Shown in pieces: positions 14,901 through 24,340 of a stretch of 64,000 bases of DNA (within the stretch, counting starts at the first letter, position 1; the number at the start of each line of letters is the position of its first letter). Source of the DNA: Temnopleurus reevesii (taxonomy: Eukaryota > Echinodermata > Echinoidea > Temnopleuroida > Temnopleuridae). The position numbers and the translations under genes were made by a program. The notes beneath the pieces were generated by a model. The model saw nothing but the letters and a program-made list of their open reading frames with translations, searched no databases and was not told where the DNA came from. Location: positions 152,442 through 216,441 of the forward strand of contig BQKZ01000066.1 of assembly GCA_036244855.1 (NCBI GenBank), given 5' to 3'.

Positions 14901-17900
14901 AACTAATTTTACTCCTTTTGTACCCGTTTCTGACAGGCAGTCCAGCAGCTCCCATGGGAGAGCATCCCTGTGTCGCAGGACTGGCCAGTATGCCGGCTAC
15001 CAAATCACCACTTCTTGCTCTCCCACGTTGGGGCTAGTGAGTCAGATGCAGCAGCAGTCACTATTTTGATCATTAATACATTTTTCTGTGTTTCTGTCAA
15101 TAAGGCATATTTTTGTACCAACTTCCAACAGGCAATCCAACAGCTCCCATGGGAGAGCATCCCTGTGTCGCAGGACTGGCCAGTATGCCGGCTACCAAAT
15201 CACCACTTCTTGCTCTCCCACGTTGGGGCTAGTGAGTCAGATGCAGCAGCAGTCACTATTTTGATCATTAATACATTTTTCTGTGTTTCTGTCAATAAGG
15301 CATATTTTTGTACCAACTTCCAACAGGCAATCCAACAGCTCCCATGGGAGAGCATCCCTGTGTCGCAGGACTGGCCAGTATGCCGGCTACCAAATCACCA
15401 CTACTTGCTCTCTCACCTCGGCGCCAGTCAGTAGGGCAAGCAGCAGTAGCTATTTTTGCCATGTTCTACATTTTATTCTGTGTTTTTGTCAATAAAACAT
15501 ATGTTTGTACCTATTTCCGACAGACCATCCAGCAGCTCCCATGGGAGAGCATCCCTGTGTCGCAGGACTGGCCAGTATGCCGGCTACCAAATCACCACTA
15601 CTTGCTCTCTCACCTCGGCGCCAGTCAGTAGGGCGAGCAGCAGTAGCTATTTTTGCCATGTTCTACATTTTATTCTGTGTTTTTGTCAATAAAACATATG
15701 TTTGTACCTACTTCCGACAGACCATCCAGCAGCTCCCATGGGAGAGCATCCCTGTGTCGCAGGACTGGCCAGTATGCCGGCTACCAAACCACCACTTCTT
15801 GCTTTCCCATCTCGGGGCTAGTGAGTCTGGGGCAAGCGTCCTGGCCAAGGGGGTGAACCCGGACAAGGCATACTACGTCCTCAATCCAACAGGAGACCTG
15901 GATAACACACAGAAGACTTTCCTGGACTGGTTTCAAAAGTAGGTGGTCTTGTTTTTGTTTATCCTTCAAGTGCAATCTTAACCTACCTACCTACCAGGTC
16001 GGCTAAACTGCCGAGACCTAGTATGGATCCTCCAGTTACATTACTCCTGTCCATCATGATATTTTTCAGTTCGTCTGTGCCAACTGCTCCAGTGCCGGCT
16101 TTTAAAGTGTCAACATAGGTCTTGTGCTTTCTGCTTTCTACCTTAAGACTTATTTTCAAGGGTGCCTTTTGACTTTCATAACCCTGTATTCCATTACTTC
16201 AAATTAATTTGAATAATCCCACTGACAACTTTAGATGTAGAAGTCATTGGAAGCCAGTGGAAAATTATTTTTTCATGAATCAATAAAGTATCCTTTTTCT
16301 TGTGTGCTTATGTGTCGTTGATTTTTTATCAGAGAAAGCACAATTATTTGTAAGTAATACCAATGCTTCTGAAATTATGAGGTATTTTTAATGGTTACAA
16401 TTATTTAGCCGTACATAGAATAGTATGTCGTTGTGGGTTAAATTCTCCATCAATCTTGGGGTGTTTGGATACATAATGCACATAGAGTGAGCTTGAAAGT
16501 TGTCTGTATGCTATGGAAAATCAAGCAAGCTCAATGTGAAAAATCCATTTAATTTATGTGTTTAAATGTGTCAGAATTAAAGTGCATGTTGCCTCCCTGA
16601 ATATTTTTTTGGGGGGCGGGGGGTTCTCAGATAGAGGCAAGCTTTATTTGGGGAAATGGAATTATATTATACATACAGAGTAACCAAGTTGATGGTTTCA
16701 TTAACATGGAAAATATTGCATTTTTTAAAAACTTCCCAGAGGAAGGAAGTATTTCAAAGAACTATTGATGTGAAAATAAGAAAATAGATTTACGAAGCTT
16801 AAAGAAGGTCAGACAAGGGATAATGAAGTAATTGATATTGGAAGTATTCTTTTAATAATTGTTATATGGGGATCCTCCCCCTAGGCAATATGATCAGCAG
16901 AGGTGTCACCATAAATTATCAAGTACACCCCTTTTTCCTCTCATACCAATTATTCAAATTGACAGCCCACTATTCCATTTGGATATTGATAACTGTTTAA
17001 AAAAAACATCTCTTTTTCCTGTGAAATATTGCAGCAACTTTGCAGAATGATATGTTTTCACTCTATGAAAATAAATTTTGCAATACCCATCTGTGTAGTG
17101 TATCCTTTCAAGTTCACAGAATAGTAGATGGGGTATTCCATATGGAAAAATATATTGTGTGACATAAAAAAAATACCATTTTACATCCTGGTGACCAGAT
17201 AATGAGCTGATTTACGCTCTTTAAAGTAGATATTCATTCAGAAAATGAAAATACGACAAATTAGATATGAAAGGGGAGCTAAGAGGTAATATCACCAAAC
17301 TGGATGACTGTAGAATGATGTATAGTTACCTAAATAGAGTAATCCAGTATTTTAAAAATGCCCCAAAATGCTGTTTGGTAAAAAAAAATACATGTATTTT
17401 AATGACGCCACCAAATGTACTCGGGCTTATAATGCGCGCAGCTTTTGTGTAGAAATCGCATCCAAAATGGGTCCAGCACATGGATGTGCGTTAACGGATA
17501 AATTTAACATTTGGTGACGTCAGATTTCTGCCCTTAGTCTTCTCATATCAGACCCTTTCCAGTTTACATGTTTGGTGAAAAATCAGGAAGCAAGCCTTTA
17601 TTCAATTCTTTATCATTTTTCAGAATGTCCCATATAGGTGTGATTTTGAAATGTTGTAGCTCATTCAGAACCAATATTCAACCATTATTATATTAATCAA
17701 TCACATCTCACAGAGAGAACAAATGGAAGGGAGTTGTAGGCAGAGCCCCCACCAAGCCGGAGTATGCCTCTGCTCTGACAGATCACGACCTCTTTGTGTT
17801 CTGCGGCCATGGGACCGGTCGGGAGTTCTTGACCGGGGACGACATCCAACGCTTGACCTGCAGGGCGGCTACTCTCCTCATCGGTTGCAGTAGTGGCAAG

Positions 17901-20796
17901 CTGAAGGTCGATGGCTGCCTGGATGCTAGCGGAATGGATCTTAATTATCTCCTCGCTGAATGGTGAGTCTGGATATGTAGACTAGTGAAAAATCACCTGC
18001 TACAATAGAGCCTTCCTTGAAGTGGCCCCATCGTGGACATGAGAGGGTGCTAAAAAAAGATTGAATACGACATTGCAATATTGTAAATTATTATATGTCC
18101 TATTATATATTCTAAAGCACAATGTTCAACAATTAAAACAATTAAAATTAAAAATTCCCGACCAGAACAAAGCCTTCTTTGACGTGGCCCCACCGTTGAC
18201 ATGAGACGGTGCTTAGAAGAATGAATACTGCATTGCAATATTGTAAATTAATATTTGTCATATTATTTATTTTAAAGCAGAAATGTTCAATACTGATGAA
18301 TAAGAAAATGCTTCATACTGTTAAGCCAATACCATAATATGGGGAATAGAAGTAGGCAGAGACAAATGGAGATATGGATAGAATGTACTTTTGCTTGACA
18401 AATAAAAAGCGAAAAAAAATAGCCTGTGTTTGTCACCTCCATTCATTCAGAGGTATTTTGTTGTCCTATCTGGCACTAAATCTTTCATGTCCTGCTTTTG
18501 ATCTCTTTCACACCTGTTGGCATTGTGAATATTTCTATTTAGTCACATGTGCATGTGTATGCCCATGGATATTGTGTTCAGAAAACGGTATAAAGTTGTG
18601 TTCTTATTTTCCATCTGACCAAATCTAAATCCCCTCATAATTCACCTCAAGACTTTGAACTTAACACCGTATGCGTGACCTAGGTTCATAATTTTTACTG
18701 GTTACTTATGTAACAGCCATTCTTCTTCATTTATTCTGCATATAAAATTAAAGATTTTACAATCATCATCATGGTCATCCGCTTGTCAAATATTGTTTGA
18801 AGAAATGTCATTTCAAATCACATCCATATAGTGTGAAGAATTATAATGGGGAAGAAATATTGGAATATTTTTGGTGCTTAATATTTAGCAATTGTTTCCA
18901 GACAGCATAGATATAAAAGGAGACTCAAATATCAGTATTTTGTCTGCTCGTGTTATTTTCATAGTTCTTAATTCCGCTAATGGTGATGTGTGGAAATATT
19001 TCTTATGGTGAAAGGCGCCGGCTACTGTCTCATGAATTTGAGAGAATTATGATAATAATTATAACATTTATATGGAGATTTATACTGGTGTTTCTAAGGC
19101 ATATAACCACAGCTTTATGTTGTGTAAACAAAAGAGTGCGTAAATAAAAACCTGCACTGACAAACAAAAACACTCTGTCATTAGAGAGACAATAGTTAGG
19201 ATTGCACTGTTTGTTTACCAACCACTGATTTAAAGCTTGATAGGTACCATGTTATACAAGTCTCCACTTAGCACTGTCATTGAGTGTTCTAGGTCATTGG
19301 TGATAAAAAGAGAATGGGGAAGGTTCTTTTGGGGGGGTGTAAAAAACTTTTTAGGTAGGTTGTTTTGTTTTTGTTTTCTTATTTCAAGTATGTTATTTGC
19401 TGTGATTAATTTGGGGAAGTCATTTTTCTTCATTTATGTTTTTCTTTTTTTCTTTTTTTATTATGGGTGGGGTGTTGGTTGTTTTTTGCATTTTTGAAGG
19501 ATTCCAAATTGTGTTAAAATCACTCTCTTAGTGCATTGTAACCATGGTTTCTCTCATTCTGGCAAGAAGTCTCGCGGATGCTTAATTTGAGGGAACAGAA
19601 AATTCTCTTCTAAAAAAAATTTTTTTTTTACTACAAGGCTTTGTATTAATGTCCATGGATTAATCATGAACTATTGTAGGGGTATTTCAATTTCAATCCC
19701 CATATTTATTGGCATAGTGGCAATTTTAGAATTTGTCATTTGGCGTTATTTCTTGAAGATTTTTATGCCTCCGCCAACGTAAGACGGTGCTGGAGGGATT
19801 AAGTTTTCGGATAGCCCTCGTTCCGTCCATCCTTCCTTGCGTTTATGCAAAACTTAATACCATGATAACTTCAGAACCGATGAACGGATCTTGGCCAAAT
19901 TTGGGTCAAGTTTATGTATAAGCATGTGGAAATAAACTTAAGAATTTTATTATGCCTCCGCCAACGTAAGGTGGTGCCGGAGGCATTATGTTTTCGGGTT
20001 GTCCGTCCGTCCGTCCATGTGTCCGTCCGTCCGTGTGTCCNGCTTGTTTTTGTTTTTGCTCTGTTTTATATATTACATGCAGTCCATTTTATTTAGTCCA
20101 TTTGATCTTTTGGGGGATGGGAATGGGAAAGTTGTCATATTTTTGATGGATTTTAAAACATGCTACAACACTCTCCTAATGCATTGTAGCTATGGTTCTC
20201 TCATATGCTTGTTCTGGAAGAAAAAGGTCAAGAAGTTTAATTTCAGTGAACATAAAATACAAGGACTTGGTATTTAATAGTGACCATTGACTTACCAAGA
20301 ACTATTGTGAGGATATTTCAATTCATTGGCAAAAGTTTTAGTTACTATACTTTGTAAAACTTGAAGACAAAAAATAGAACATGTAGCCCTTTTGGGGGTT
20401 ATAAATGTAAAAATCATTAGTATTAGATTGTAGATTATAGAGCAAGGATGCAAATGTAGGATGATTATTTTCATTGCAGTAAACAAGAATCATCATAGCA
20501 CAATAATATGATATTAATGGATCTTTCTGTATGTGTAATGAATGTTATCATTTTCCTGCTCTTGCAGCCCATGCGTCATTGCCAACCTATGGGACGTTAC
20601 CGATCGAGACATTGACCGATTCCTGGAGTATCTACTGAAGGCTTGGCTTGCCACCGCAGCAAAGACCCCGCCCACCAACGACAACCAATCACTGGCCAGC
20701 TTGCTTAGCGATGCCCGCAAGGCATGCAAGCTAAAGCATCTGATTGGCTTTGCACCGGTGCTTTACGGCCTTCCAGCCATAATGCAGGAAGGGTGA
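298..20796 (+). CDS. ESPL1: Separase, 19 visible exons, N-terminus outside window
   Basis: Separase is the clan CD cysteine protease that cleaves the cohesin kleisin subunit to release sister chromatids at anaphase. The exons I join are 298-440, 995-1197, 1682-1789, 2253-2393, 2747-2882, 3482-3751, 4276-4524, 5018-5348, 5755-5908, 6451-8777, 9185-9389, 9800-9981, 10606-10736, 11287-11409, 12115-12282, 12914-13099, 15721-15938, 17714-17962 and 20568-20796. All borders are AG/GT and phases agree throughout, giving about 1917 residues. The C-terminus matches separase family motifs as I know them: LYRHIC near the start of the conserved region, LPWES, YVLNP, CGHGTG with the catalytic His, LIGCSSG with the catalytic Cys, and ANLWDVTDRDIDR near the end. 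Vertebrate separases are about 2100 residues, so a few hundred residues are missing upstream. Exon 16 is present twice, and partial copies of exon 17 lie before it. Identification is secure; a few exon borders may shift. Confidence 0.95.
2022..2197. mobile_element. PIF/Harbinger-like MITE
   Basis: A 176-bp non-coding element starts GGGGGTGTTGCTCAAAA and ends with its near-perfect inverse TTTTGAGCAGCACCCCC. It is flanked on both sides by TAA. A 3-bp TWA target duplication with G-rich terminal repeats is typical of PIF/Harbinger MITEs. A second copy lies at 32884-33213. It sits within a separase intron. Confidence 0.75.
4865..4945. repeat. Fragment of the CAGTCAAACCTG MITE family
   Basis: The string ACAGAACCTGTCTACAG followed by GTGGCCACTTTTTCTG matches the interior of the element at 58922-59173. 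It has no recognisable terminal repeats here, so it is a fragment in a separase intron. Confidence 0.5.
5960..6085. repeat. Interspersed repeat fragment with TATATAGC...GGCGCTTTGCA end
   Basis: A (GATAAT)n-like tract is followed by ATTTTATATAGC and CTCAAGGCGCTTTGCATTATAATT. Similar text recurs near 13585, 24310, 36815 and 51940 as 3' tails of retroelements, so this is probably a truncated non-autonomous retroelement in a separase intron. Confidence 0.45.
6451..8777 (+). CDS. ESPL1: Separase giant exon: linker with basic/acidic low-complexity region
   Basis: A single 2327-nt exon continues the frame from 5908 and ends in phase with 9185. Its first third encodes helical sequence, with a Cys-rich spot (CSCNEC) near 6830. 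The rest is a long region of Lys/Arg-rich blocks (KKGRGPSKK, KPKRGRGRK, KARRGRPKK; AT-hook-like RGR motifs) alternating with acidic Ser/Asp/Glu blocks, so it is probably disordered. Known separases have a similar disordered region before the protease domain that carries autocleavage sites and phosphorylation sites. Four E-x-x-R tetrads occur: EMAR, ENTR, EIPR (8549-8560) and EAPR. EIPR sits in the most acidic context and is the best autocleavage candidate. The downstream in-frame stop just past 8777 shows that splicing at the GT there is required. Confidence 0.9.
9185..12282 (+). CDS. ESPL1: Separase exons 11-15: start of conserved C-terminal region
   Basis: Five exons (9185-9389, 9800-9981, 10606-10736, 11287-11409, 12115-12282) encode the pseudo-protease/substrate-binding part of the separase C-terminal region. 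Family-like motifs in order are CPLYRHICQLLA with a following VTLRHQ, EGYTVCQLSV, FERILIESK with a WW pair, and a helical block ending CEVS before the splice site. The codon split at 9389/9800 rebuilds KIRKLRK, which supports both borders. The first-intron side contains an ATGCCTCCGCC repeat (9588) and a degenerate SINE lies in the 9982-10605 intron. No truncation is seen. Confidence 0.9.
9588..9790. repeat. TTATGCCTCCGCC interspersed repeat, copy 1
   Basis: It starts TTTATGCCTCCGCC, has TTGTCCGTCGTCCG and CGATAACTTCAGAAC, and resembles 19764-19930 and 19945-20040. I do not know the class; the start can fold back on the GGAGGCATTA seen in the best copy. It lies in a separase intron and has no coding potential. 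Confidence 0.55.
10182..10320 (+). mobile_element. Degenerate tRNA-derived SINE
   Basis: GGCATCGTGATGTAGTGATT resembles an A box, a CTCGTCTTTCAAGTCG anticodon-like arm follows, and GGTCGAATTCC resembles a B box. The body ends in TGCTGCACTCAACC, also seen in the SINE body at 24190. It is a retroposon, not a functional tRNA. Confidence 0.5.
10990..11105. repeat. AATGAATAAATA-type simple repeat
   Basis: A run of imperfect AATG/AATA/GATA units lies in a separase intron. No gene or other signal is seen around it. Confidence 0.8.
12465..12845 (+). pseudogene. Decayed copies of separase exon 16
   Basis: Three relics precede the intact exon: a short piece near 12465-12510, a longer one at 12561-12698 and another at 12759-12845. 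The 12561 relic still reads CLVDSFHHLT in frame, then QVGSEDL, but lacks the QLGITL codons and ends in a stop at 12696-12698. The 12759 relic keeps GACTCCTTCCATCA but is frame-broken. None retains a complete exon with donor. Confidence 0.75.
12914..13099 (+). CDS. ESPL1: Separase exon 16, copy 1
   Basis: This exon of 186 nt (62 codons, phase 0 at both ends) encodes CLVDSFHHLT and ends NLVVLILDT, matching the stretch of separase just before the LPWES motif. It is preceded by a T-rich tract and CAG, and followed by GTAAGT. A nearly identical exon lies at 14025-14210. Because the length is a multiple of three, including both would keep the frame but duplicate 62 residues within the protease domain. 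I therefore take only one as used. The N at 14017 suggests that the two are alternative haplotypes. Confidence 0.85.
13188..13616 (+). mobile_element. 5'-truncated LINE 3' end inserted in separase intron
   Basis: About 75 residues of the C-terminal tail of a non-LTR retrotransposon reverse transcriptase protein are readable: NNLAPVYLADLL, then RSTMSKTLIVPRT, GDRAFSVTAPRIWNSLP and FKKCLKTHLFL with a stop at 13425-13427. A 3' UTR follows, ending GGCGCTTTATAAATGCAAAT plus a short AT tail. The second copy of this intron (14291-14310) runs straight from CTGGACAAA to GTAAAG without it, and so serves as an empty site. The element is truncated and inactive. Confidence 0.8.
13872..13970 (+). pseudogene. 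Partial separase exon 17 copy Q1 (frameshifted)
   Basis: After an intact acceptor (TTTCCAACAG) it reads AIQQLPWESLPVLQDW. A 1-nt deletion relative to the exon at 15721 then shifts the frame (GGCAGGTAACC instead of GGCCAGTATGCC). It stops resembling the exon after a GTGAGT at 13971. It cannot replace exon 17, because the YVLNP half is absent. Confidence 0.75.
14025..14210 (+). CDS. ESPL1: Separase exon 16, second copy after an N join
   Basis: This segment has the same length, phase and splice borders as 12914-13099, with a few substitutions (for example SSLTG versus CSLTG, QRN versus QKN). The donor is GTAAAT rather than GTAAGT. It begins eight bases after the single N at 14017, and the sequence after it again matches that after the first copy, apart from a LINE fragment present only in copy 1. 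The simplest reading is an unmerged second haplotype; a true tandem duplication is the alternative. Confidence 0.6.
14544..14642 (+). pseudogene. Partial separase exon 17 copy Q2 (frameshifted)
   Basis: It is nearly identical to the copy at 13872, with the same 1-nt deletion, and so is probably the same locus on the other haplotype (the N join is at 14017). A GTGAGT follows at 14643. The 3' half is missing. Confidence 0.7.
14752..15631 (+). repeat. Array of five partial separase exon 17 copies (Q3-Q7)
   Basis: Copies start after acceptors at 14752, 14937, 15132, 15327 and 15524. The intact exon at 15721 continues the series with spacings of 195, 195, 197 and 197 bp. Each unit is about 100 bp of exon plus about 90 bp of intron that includes AATAAA and TTTGTACC. 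All keep the reading frame for QQLPWESIPV through LLSH (Q3 has HWDS). Q4 and Q5 end at a GTGAGT, giving 100-nt potential exons; Q6 and Q7 have GTCAGT and reach an in-frame TAG (15432 and 15629). None has the YVLNP half. No N interrupts the array. Confidence 0.85.
15721..15938 (+). CDS. ESPL1: Separase exon 17: LPWES to YVLNP segment
   Basis: The only full-length copy of this exon encodes TIQQLPWESIPVSQDWP, then LPNHHFLLSHLGAS, GVNPDKAYYVLNPTGD and FLDWFQ. It corresponds to the separase segment in which human protein reads LPWES and YVLNP. It ends in phase 2 at an AAAA/GTAGGT donor, and joining to 17714 restores the frame. Five to seven partial copies of its first 100 bases lie immediately upstream, each with its own acceptor. 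It is the copy whose 3' half is intact, so it must be used for an active enzyme. Confidence 0.9.
15939..17713 (+). other. Separase intron, no gene seen
   Basis: An AT-rich intron between exons 17 and 18. It contains an AATAAA near 16283 with a T/G-rich stretch after it, and a G-run near 16610. I see no exon, RNA gene or recognisable mobile element. Confidence 0.7.
17714..17962 (+). CDS. ESPL1: Separase catalytic exon with His-Cys dyad
   Basis: The exon encodes WKGVVGRAPTKPEY, DHDLFVFCGHGTG and TCRAATLLIGCSSG. The histidine codon of GHG is at 17808-17810 and the cysteine codon of GCSS at 17886-17888. These are the two catalytic residues of separase and of clan CD proteases in general. Both are intact, so the enzyme should be active. 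The exon ends within the codon for the Cys of ECPCV, completed at 20568. Confidence 0.95.
18003..18300. repeat. Direct repeat pair, about 165-bp spacing
   Basis: Two diverged copies (18008-18135 and 18169-18290) share GCCTTC.TTGA.GTGGCCCCA, GACATGAGA.GGTGCTTA and CATTGCAATATTGTAAATTA. They lie in the intron between the two last separase exons and have no coding capacity. Confidence 0.65.
19350..20340. repeat. Related non-coding segments and ATGCCTCCGCC repeats around a single-N join
   Basis: ATGCCTCCGCC elements start at 19764 and 19950; the second reads CCTCCGCCAACGTAAG then GGTGCCGGAGGCATTATG, a foldback start, and runs into a (GTCC)n tract cut by the N at 20041. Sequence after the N (TGCATTGTAGCTATGGTT, GAACTATTGTGAGGATATTT) resembles 19530-19690 (TGCATTGTAACCATGGTT, GAACTATTGTAGGGGTATTT). 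Either two copies of one long repeat or two haplotypes are joined here. Confidence 0.55.
20568..20796 (+). CDS. ESPL1: Separase last exon and stop
   Basis: The last coding exon encodes CVIANLWDVTDRDIDRFLE, then an alanine-rich helix and the tail LKHLIGFAPVLYGLPAIMQEG with stop TGA at 20794-20796. NLWDVTDRDIDR and the APxxYGLP tail are hallmarks of the separase C-terminus. The 3' UTR follows directly. Confidence 0.95.
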
Positions 20797-22344
20797 AATT
20801 CCTTCCTTTTCAAGGATATTAAACCACCAAACAGAACACCACATTGTCATCCCTTCATCATGGAAACTTCTATCATGATGTACACTGAAGTATCCTTTAT
20901 CAAAGATCTTCCATTCCTTAAATCAATTTTTTGAATTTCATACAGAGGTTGATTTCGGTAACTGCCTTCTGGCCGCATGTAGGAAAGGATAAAATTCCTT
21001 CCATTTCAAGTATACACCTGTATCAACTCCTGATCAATAATATGCACTGTGCACAGTATTTTTTATCAAAGATCGTGAACCATTCCAAGACCAGTTCTAC
21101 TTCATATTTTATACTGAGCTTGATTGACTTTGCACTGGTGCTATACCACCTTCCATTTCCAACCTTGGTCATCAATTACAAGCCAGGATGAGGGAGCAAG
21201 TTTAAAAGGGAGATCATTGCACTTCAATTGTGTAATCATTGTTTGATTGATGGACAAAAAGCAGGGGACCCATCTTCAGAGCAGCCAATTATATAACATG
21301 AACCAAAAGTATCCTTTATAAAATATCTCCTCATTCCAATTTCACTTCCATTTTTTTTCTTCAATCTATGTATGACAAAAGGAGTTCTATACTTTATGTC
21401 AAATCAGGGAATCACAAATGAATATCTTTGAGAATTGAGCACAATTGGCGATAATGATATCTTTTCTCATGGTTTGATGAAGTATGCAACATGATTCAAT
21501 TTGTAAATACCTCTACGTTGGAATGCAGCTGTAAAATGTTTAATGAACCTTTTACTTTTCTTGATCTTGAAAATTATAATCTCCTTTTGCCATGTACCGA
21601 TCAATGTTTTCTTTTTCTTTTACATTTTTATGTTGCTGTTGTTCATTGTATAAGTAGAATGTTGCATCCTTTCATTGAATTGTGTTATTTTAATGCAGTT
21701 TATACCTGACAAAGTTCAGTCACTTTGTTTATGAGAGCAACCTAAGTAGCATAATGATATTGTTTATTTACAATAAGCCTCATATTAAACCACCAGCCGC
21801 CCAAAATGTTAAAAACCTCAATGTATTCATAAGTAAATGAAAGATAATTCATGTGTAAGGGGTGTTTCCAGGAAACTGTTATTCAATTAGAAGCTGAAGA
21901 GCTCATTTAATTAGAGCATGGGTTTCGTATATTCAAGGAAACGTTAAGTACGTTATCTTAATTGGCCTGTGGTGATTAACTGGAAATTTTAATCAATTGC
22001 AGTTTTTGTGTAATCCCCTAAATGTGATATGAATAAAGTGTAAGTCCCCTCTCATTTTTAGCATAAATCGCAGTCCTGTTGTAGATATCTAGATAGATTT
22101 TCTATGAAGTGTTTGATCCAACGTGTTTTGCATGAATGGGCACAGTGACACATAAGAGGAGAAAAAACTATTGCCATAAGTCACCAGTCTCCTCTTGTAA
22201 AAACCTTGTAAAAAAGGGATTTAATTATGCTTTTTCATCGCAACAGTGTTTTTGGTTGTAGGGCCATCATTTGACCTTCAACCACATACCCAAATAGTTT
22301 AAAAAGGTCGATTGATGTGAAAGATTGTCCAAAGTAACATATTT

Positions 22345-22560
22345 ATGTCTCTGCCACCATTAGGTGGTAGGGAGGAATTGTTCTCTCTGTGTGCTCAATG
22401 ACCAATTCATAACTTGTTGGATCATGTTAATTTTCACACACAATCTTGTGGAGGGGAACTCTCGTAAGAAAGTCATGTTACTTTTAATGGCCAGTAAATT
22501 TCTAATGCATGCACAAATATGTGGGAAATTACAGATTTTTTTTTGATTGGGAATGTTATG
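22345..22560. repeat. Diverged ATGCCTCCGCC-family repeat
   Basis: TATGTCTCTGCCACCATTAGG.GGTAGGGAGG at the start, TGACCAATTCATAACTTG and an internal AATTTTCACACACAA resemble the interior of this family at 9588 and 19764, though with many changes. Confidence 0.4.
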
Positions 22561-22696
22561 AAGTAGATCGTTGCATCACTCCTTTTTTTATGAATTTTTG
22601 CCGTTTTATCAGTAGAGATGTGTATTTTTCCCTTTTTAGTGAATTAGCGAACTTTTTGTTGATTTGGTCTTTGTGATCTTTGGTCTTTTATTATGC

Positions 22697-22702
22697 AATA
22701 AA
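22697..22702 (+). promoter_or_regulatory. Candidate polyadenylation signal for separase
   Basis: AATAAA within TTATGCAATAAACTG is followed by a T/G-rich stretch (GTTTTTGTACAAG). It is 1.9 kb past the stop. An earlier AATAAA at 22032-22037 is an equal candidate, so the true 3' end is unresolved. Confidence 0.35.
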
Positions 22703-24189
22703 CTGTTTTTGTACAAGTTATTTCCATTATGTAGTTAATGTTACACCACATCAAACTTTGACCCTGTGATTTTGTAAAGGATGCTAAGATAGTTACTGCT
22801 TTCAGCCCTTCTGCACACCCCCTGCATACCCTTGCTCAAGCTTGAAGATAATAGTGATTTATGATTCTAGGAATCTCTTATGAAAGACACTCTTTGGGGA
22901 ACTAACTAGAAAAGATTGATTTTATAATACTATGACTGAATCCTAGAATATGATGTGTAGTTAAGTAAAATTGCTGAAAATAATACCTCACGTAAAAATA
23001 AATGGCTTTTTATGTACGTAATTAAGTGATATTTCTTGAGGATGGTTAATTTTGTCTATAACGGGCATTGAATTGGTAATTATCAAGGGCAAGGCCGCTT
23101 TTTAAAGGGCACATTTTATTCCTTTAAATAAAAAATGGGAGAAAGGTATCCAAGGTATACAAAGGTATACAAAAAATATCCAAGGCCATTTGGTACGCAC
23201 TGACTAAAAGTGAGCGGGGCCTCCTTGGTCGGGACTTTAGTAGGCTTAATTCATGTCCTGCTTATAATGGTAAGGCAAGGAAACAGAAAAAGTTGTCATT
23301 GTAATCAGGCAACCTCTTGAAAAGTTCTCAAATACATGTAGATGGGAGCAGTATGAGTGGCCACTAACGACCTGGGTGGTGTTTCAACAAGTTACAAATG
23401 ACTTTGTTTGTTGCAGCGGCAAGCAGTCATTTTCCGACAGTTACCTTAGGAATTGATCATGCTTTTCATCCTATCAAAATGAAGGATTTCATTGGATTTA
23501 GTGAATGCTAACTAATAATGGCTGTGACAAGGTTCATGAAATATGGTTCAGTTCTTATCCTGATGATCAATATTGAGAGTAAATTACTCAATAAAAATAA
23601 CATGCTCCAGTCATTCTTAACTTCATTCATAACTTGCTGGCTGCACAATGTAATTGTGTAAATGTTATTTTCAAAATGGTCAAAGTCATTGGCTTACACT
23701 GCATTTAAGCTGCTCAATTTTTTGCTTGAATGGGCCTTATTGATGTGGAGATGGATGTTAAAAAAGTTGTTTTGAAATCCTGCCCATTCATGATCAAAAT
23801 ATGTAGGAAAACTAATTGTTATCACCTCAAAAAAATACACAGAGGTATGAATATCAGGATGATATGTTCGAATTCTGCTCTTGTTATTTTAAGACCGTTG
23901 AAGGAAACTGTTTAACTTACGTACACATACCTTTATCTCCTGATTTTGTGCTCTAAACTTGTATAGGCTAAATGCGTAATCAAGTGCTTTTTATAATGAT
24001 TATAGTGAGCTGATGTATTCTGTCTAAAATTGGACCACATTGTATAATTTTTATTGTATAAGCTTATATTGTCACTGGGATTTTGTTTTCGCTAATTTCA
24101 ACTATCACCATCCACTATAGGCCTGGAAAATGTATGTTTGTTAAAATGTTGGCTTTTACCGTATGTATTTGTTCTTCTATCTAAAAGCA

Positions 24190-24340
24190 CTGGCTTATTG
24201 TGCTGCACTCAACCCAGGTGAAGTGAATGGGTACCTGGCAGGAATATTTATTCTTTGAAATGCCAAGTGCGCCGTGAATGGCTGCCGGGCTAAAGCCAGG
24301 GTTATAATAATGTAAAGCGCCTTGAGCACTCAGCAGAGTG
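24190..24340. mobile_element. SINE body interrupted by assembly gap
   Basis: TGTGCTGCACTCAACCCAGG, GAATGGGTACCTGGCAGGAA, GGCTAAAGCCAGGGTTAT and AAAGCGCCTTGAGCACTC make up a SINE-type body I recognise from invertebrate deuterostome genomes. The 917-N gap begins directly after it, suggesting that the repeat broke the assembly. Confidence 0.55.

Noticed and set aside
15308..15942. The frames of 107-154 residues across the separase array as one long coding exon
   Set aside because: They read through intron parts of tandem units; only the segment after 15721 completes the separase domain.
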